From the NCBI RefSeq assembly GCF_023184515.1, contig NZ_JAAHBP010000003.1:930001-994000 (forward strand): a stretch of 64,000 nt of DNA, in the 5' to 3' direction. The translations under genes were made by a program, and so were the position numbers. How positions within the stretch are numbered: the first letter of the stretch is position 1; every line of letters begins with the position of its first letter. Under the pieces are notes generated by a model. It did no database searches and was not told the DNA's origin. It worked only from the letters and a program-made list of their open reading frames with translations. This DNA comes from Streptomyces sp. D2-8 (lineage in GTDB: Bacteria; Actinomycetota; Actinomycetes; Streptomycetales; Streptomycetaceae). Shown one piece after another: positions 63,977 through 64,000 of this stretch.

Positions 63977-64000
63977 CCGCCCCGGGGCGCTTCACGACAG

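Overview
The window is high-GC actinobacterial DNA and looks like a Streptomyces chromosome, probably an arm or arm-proximal region. The signs are strong third-position GC, frequent GTG starts, GTGA/ATGA translational coupling, Tat- and Sec-secreted carbohydrate-active enzymes, SpoIIE-type phosphatases fused to ATPase domains, an XRE-DUF5753/DUF397 pair, and a furA-katG operon. No rRNA, tRNA, CRISPR array, insertion sequence or phage module was seen. Several genes are broken (MMPL pump, PLP decarboxylase, GH53, acetoacetate-decarboxylase-like, molybdopterin oxidoreductase), which fits a decaying accessory region.

1-12 kb is a plant cell-wall polysaccharide block. It holds the end of a LacI-type regulator, a CUT1 sugar ABC importer (lipoprotein plus two permeases) and a GH63-like intracellular glycosidase. 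A deletion scar follows, joining an MMPL pump fragment to the tail of a PLP decarboxylase. Then come a PL11 rhamnogalacturonan lyase, an N-terminally deleted GH53 galactanase and two tandem CE12-type rhamnogalacturonan acetylesterases. The divergent lyase/galactanase spacer carries a shared GAACGCTCCCAT element that looks like a LacI-type operator. Other carbohydrate genes lie further along: a GH27 alpha-galactosidase with a ricin lectin domain (30.1 kb), a multidomain GH30 endo-beta-1,6-galactanase (48 kb), and a Tat-secreted six-hairpin glycosidase-like protein (57.6 kb) with a perfect LacI-type palindrome in front. Together they suggest use of rhamnogalacturonan I and arabinogalactan.

12-29 kb holds a GNAT acetyltransferase, a saccharopine-dehydrogenase-like reductase divergent from a GlxA/AraC regulator, a maltokinase-cap-like protein and a DHFR-family reductase. 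A coupled operon follows: sodium:solute symporter, SigE-family sigma factor and a small membrane protein. It is divergent from cstA and its small partner gene. Next are a frameshifted acetoacetate-decarboxylase-like gene, an ABC half-exporter, a degraded stretch (about 24-25 kb), a benzaldehyde-type aldehyde dehydrogenase and a PAS-PAS-GAF-PP2C-HATPase phosphatase.

29-44 kb is largely regulatory: a P-loop kinase-like ATPase, the GH27 gene, a four-gene roadblock/DUF4388 operon without a recognisable GTPase or kinase, an epoxide-hydrolase-like enzyme, a lamin-tail secreted protein, a ferredoxin-NADP reductase behind a DtxR-type iron box, a second PP2C phosphatase, an anti-sigma-type ATPase, DUF397 and XRE-DUF5753 genes, and a DUF574-type methyltransferase.

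44-64 kb contains a molybdopterin oxidoreductase remnant, a His-rich TPR protein, csbD followed by two tandem hairpins, the GH30 galactanase, a long-form glyceraldehyde-3-phosphate dehydrogenase, a coiled-coil protein, furA-katG with three direct repeats in its spacer, a Tat-type secreted beta-carbonic anhydrase, the six-hairpin protein, a VanW-family protein, a GT4 glycosyltransferase coupled to an unknown protein, and a YceI-family protein. Strong GC hairpins without U-tracts, several of them bidirectional, separate many of these units.
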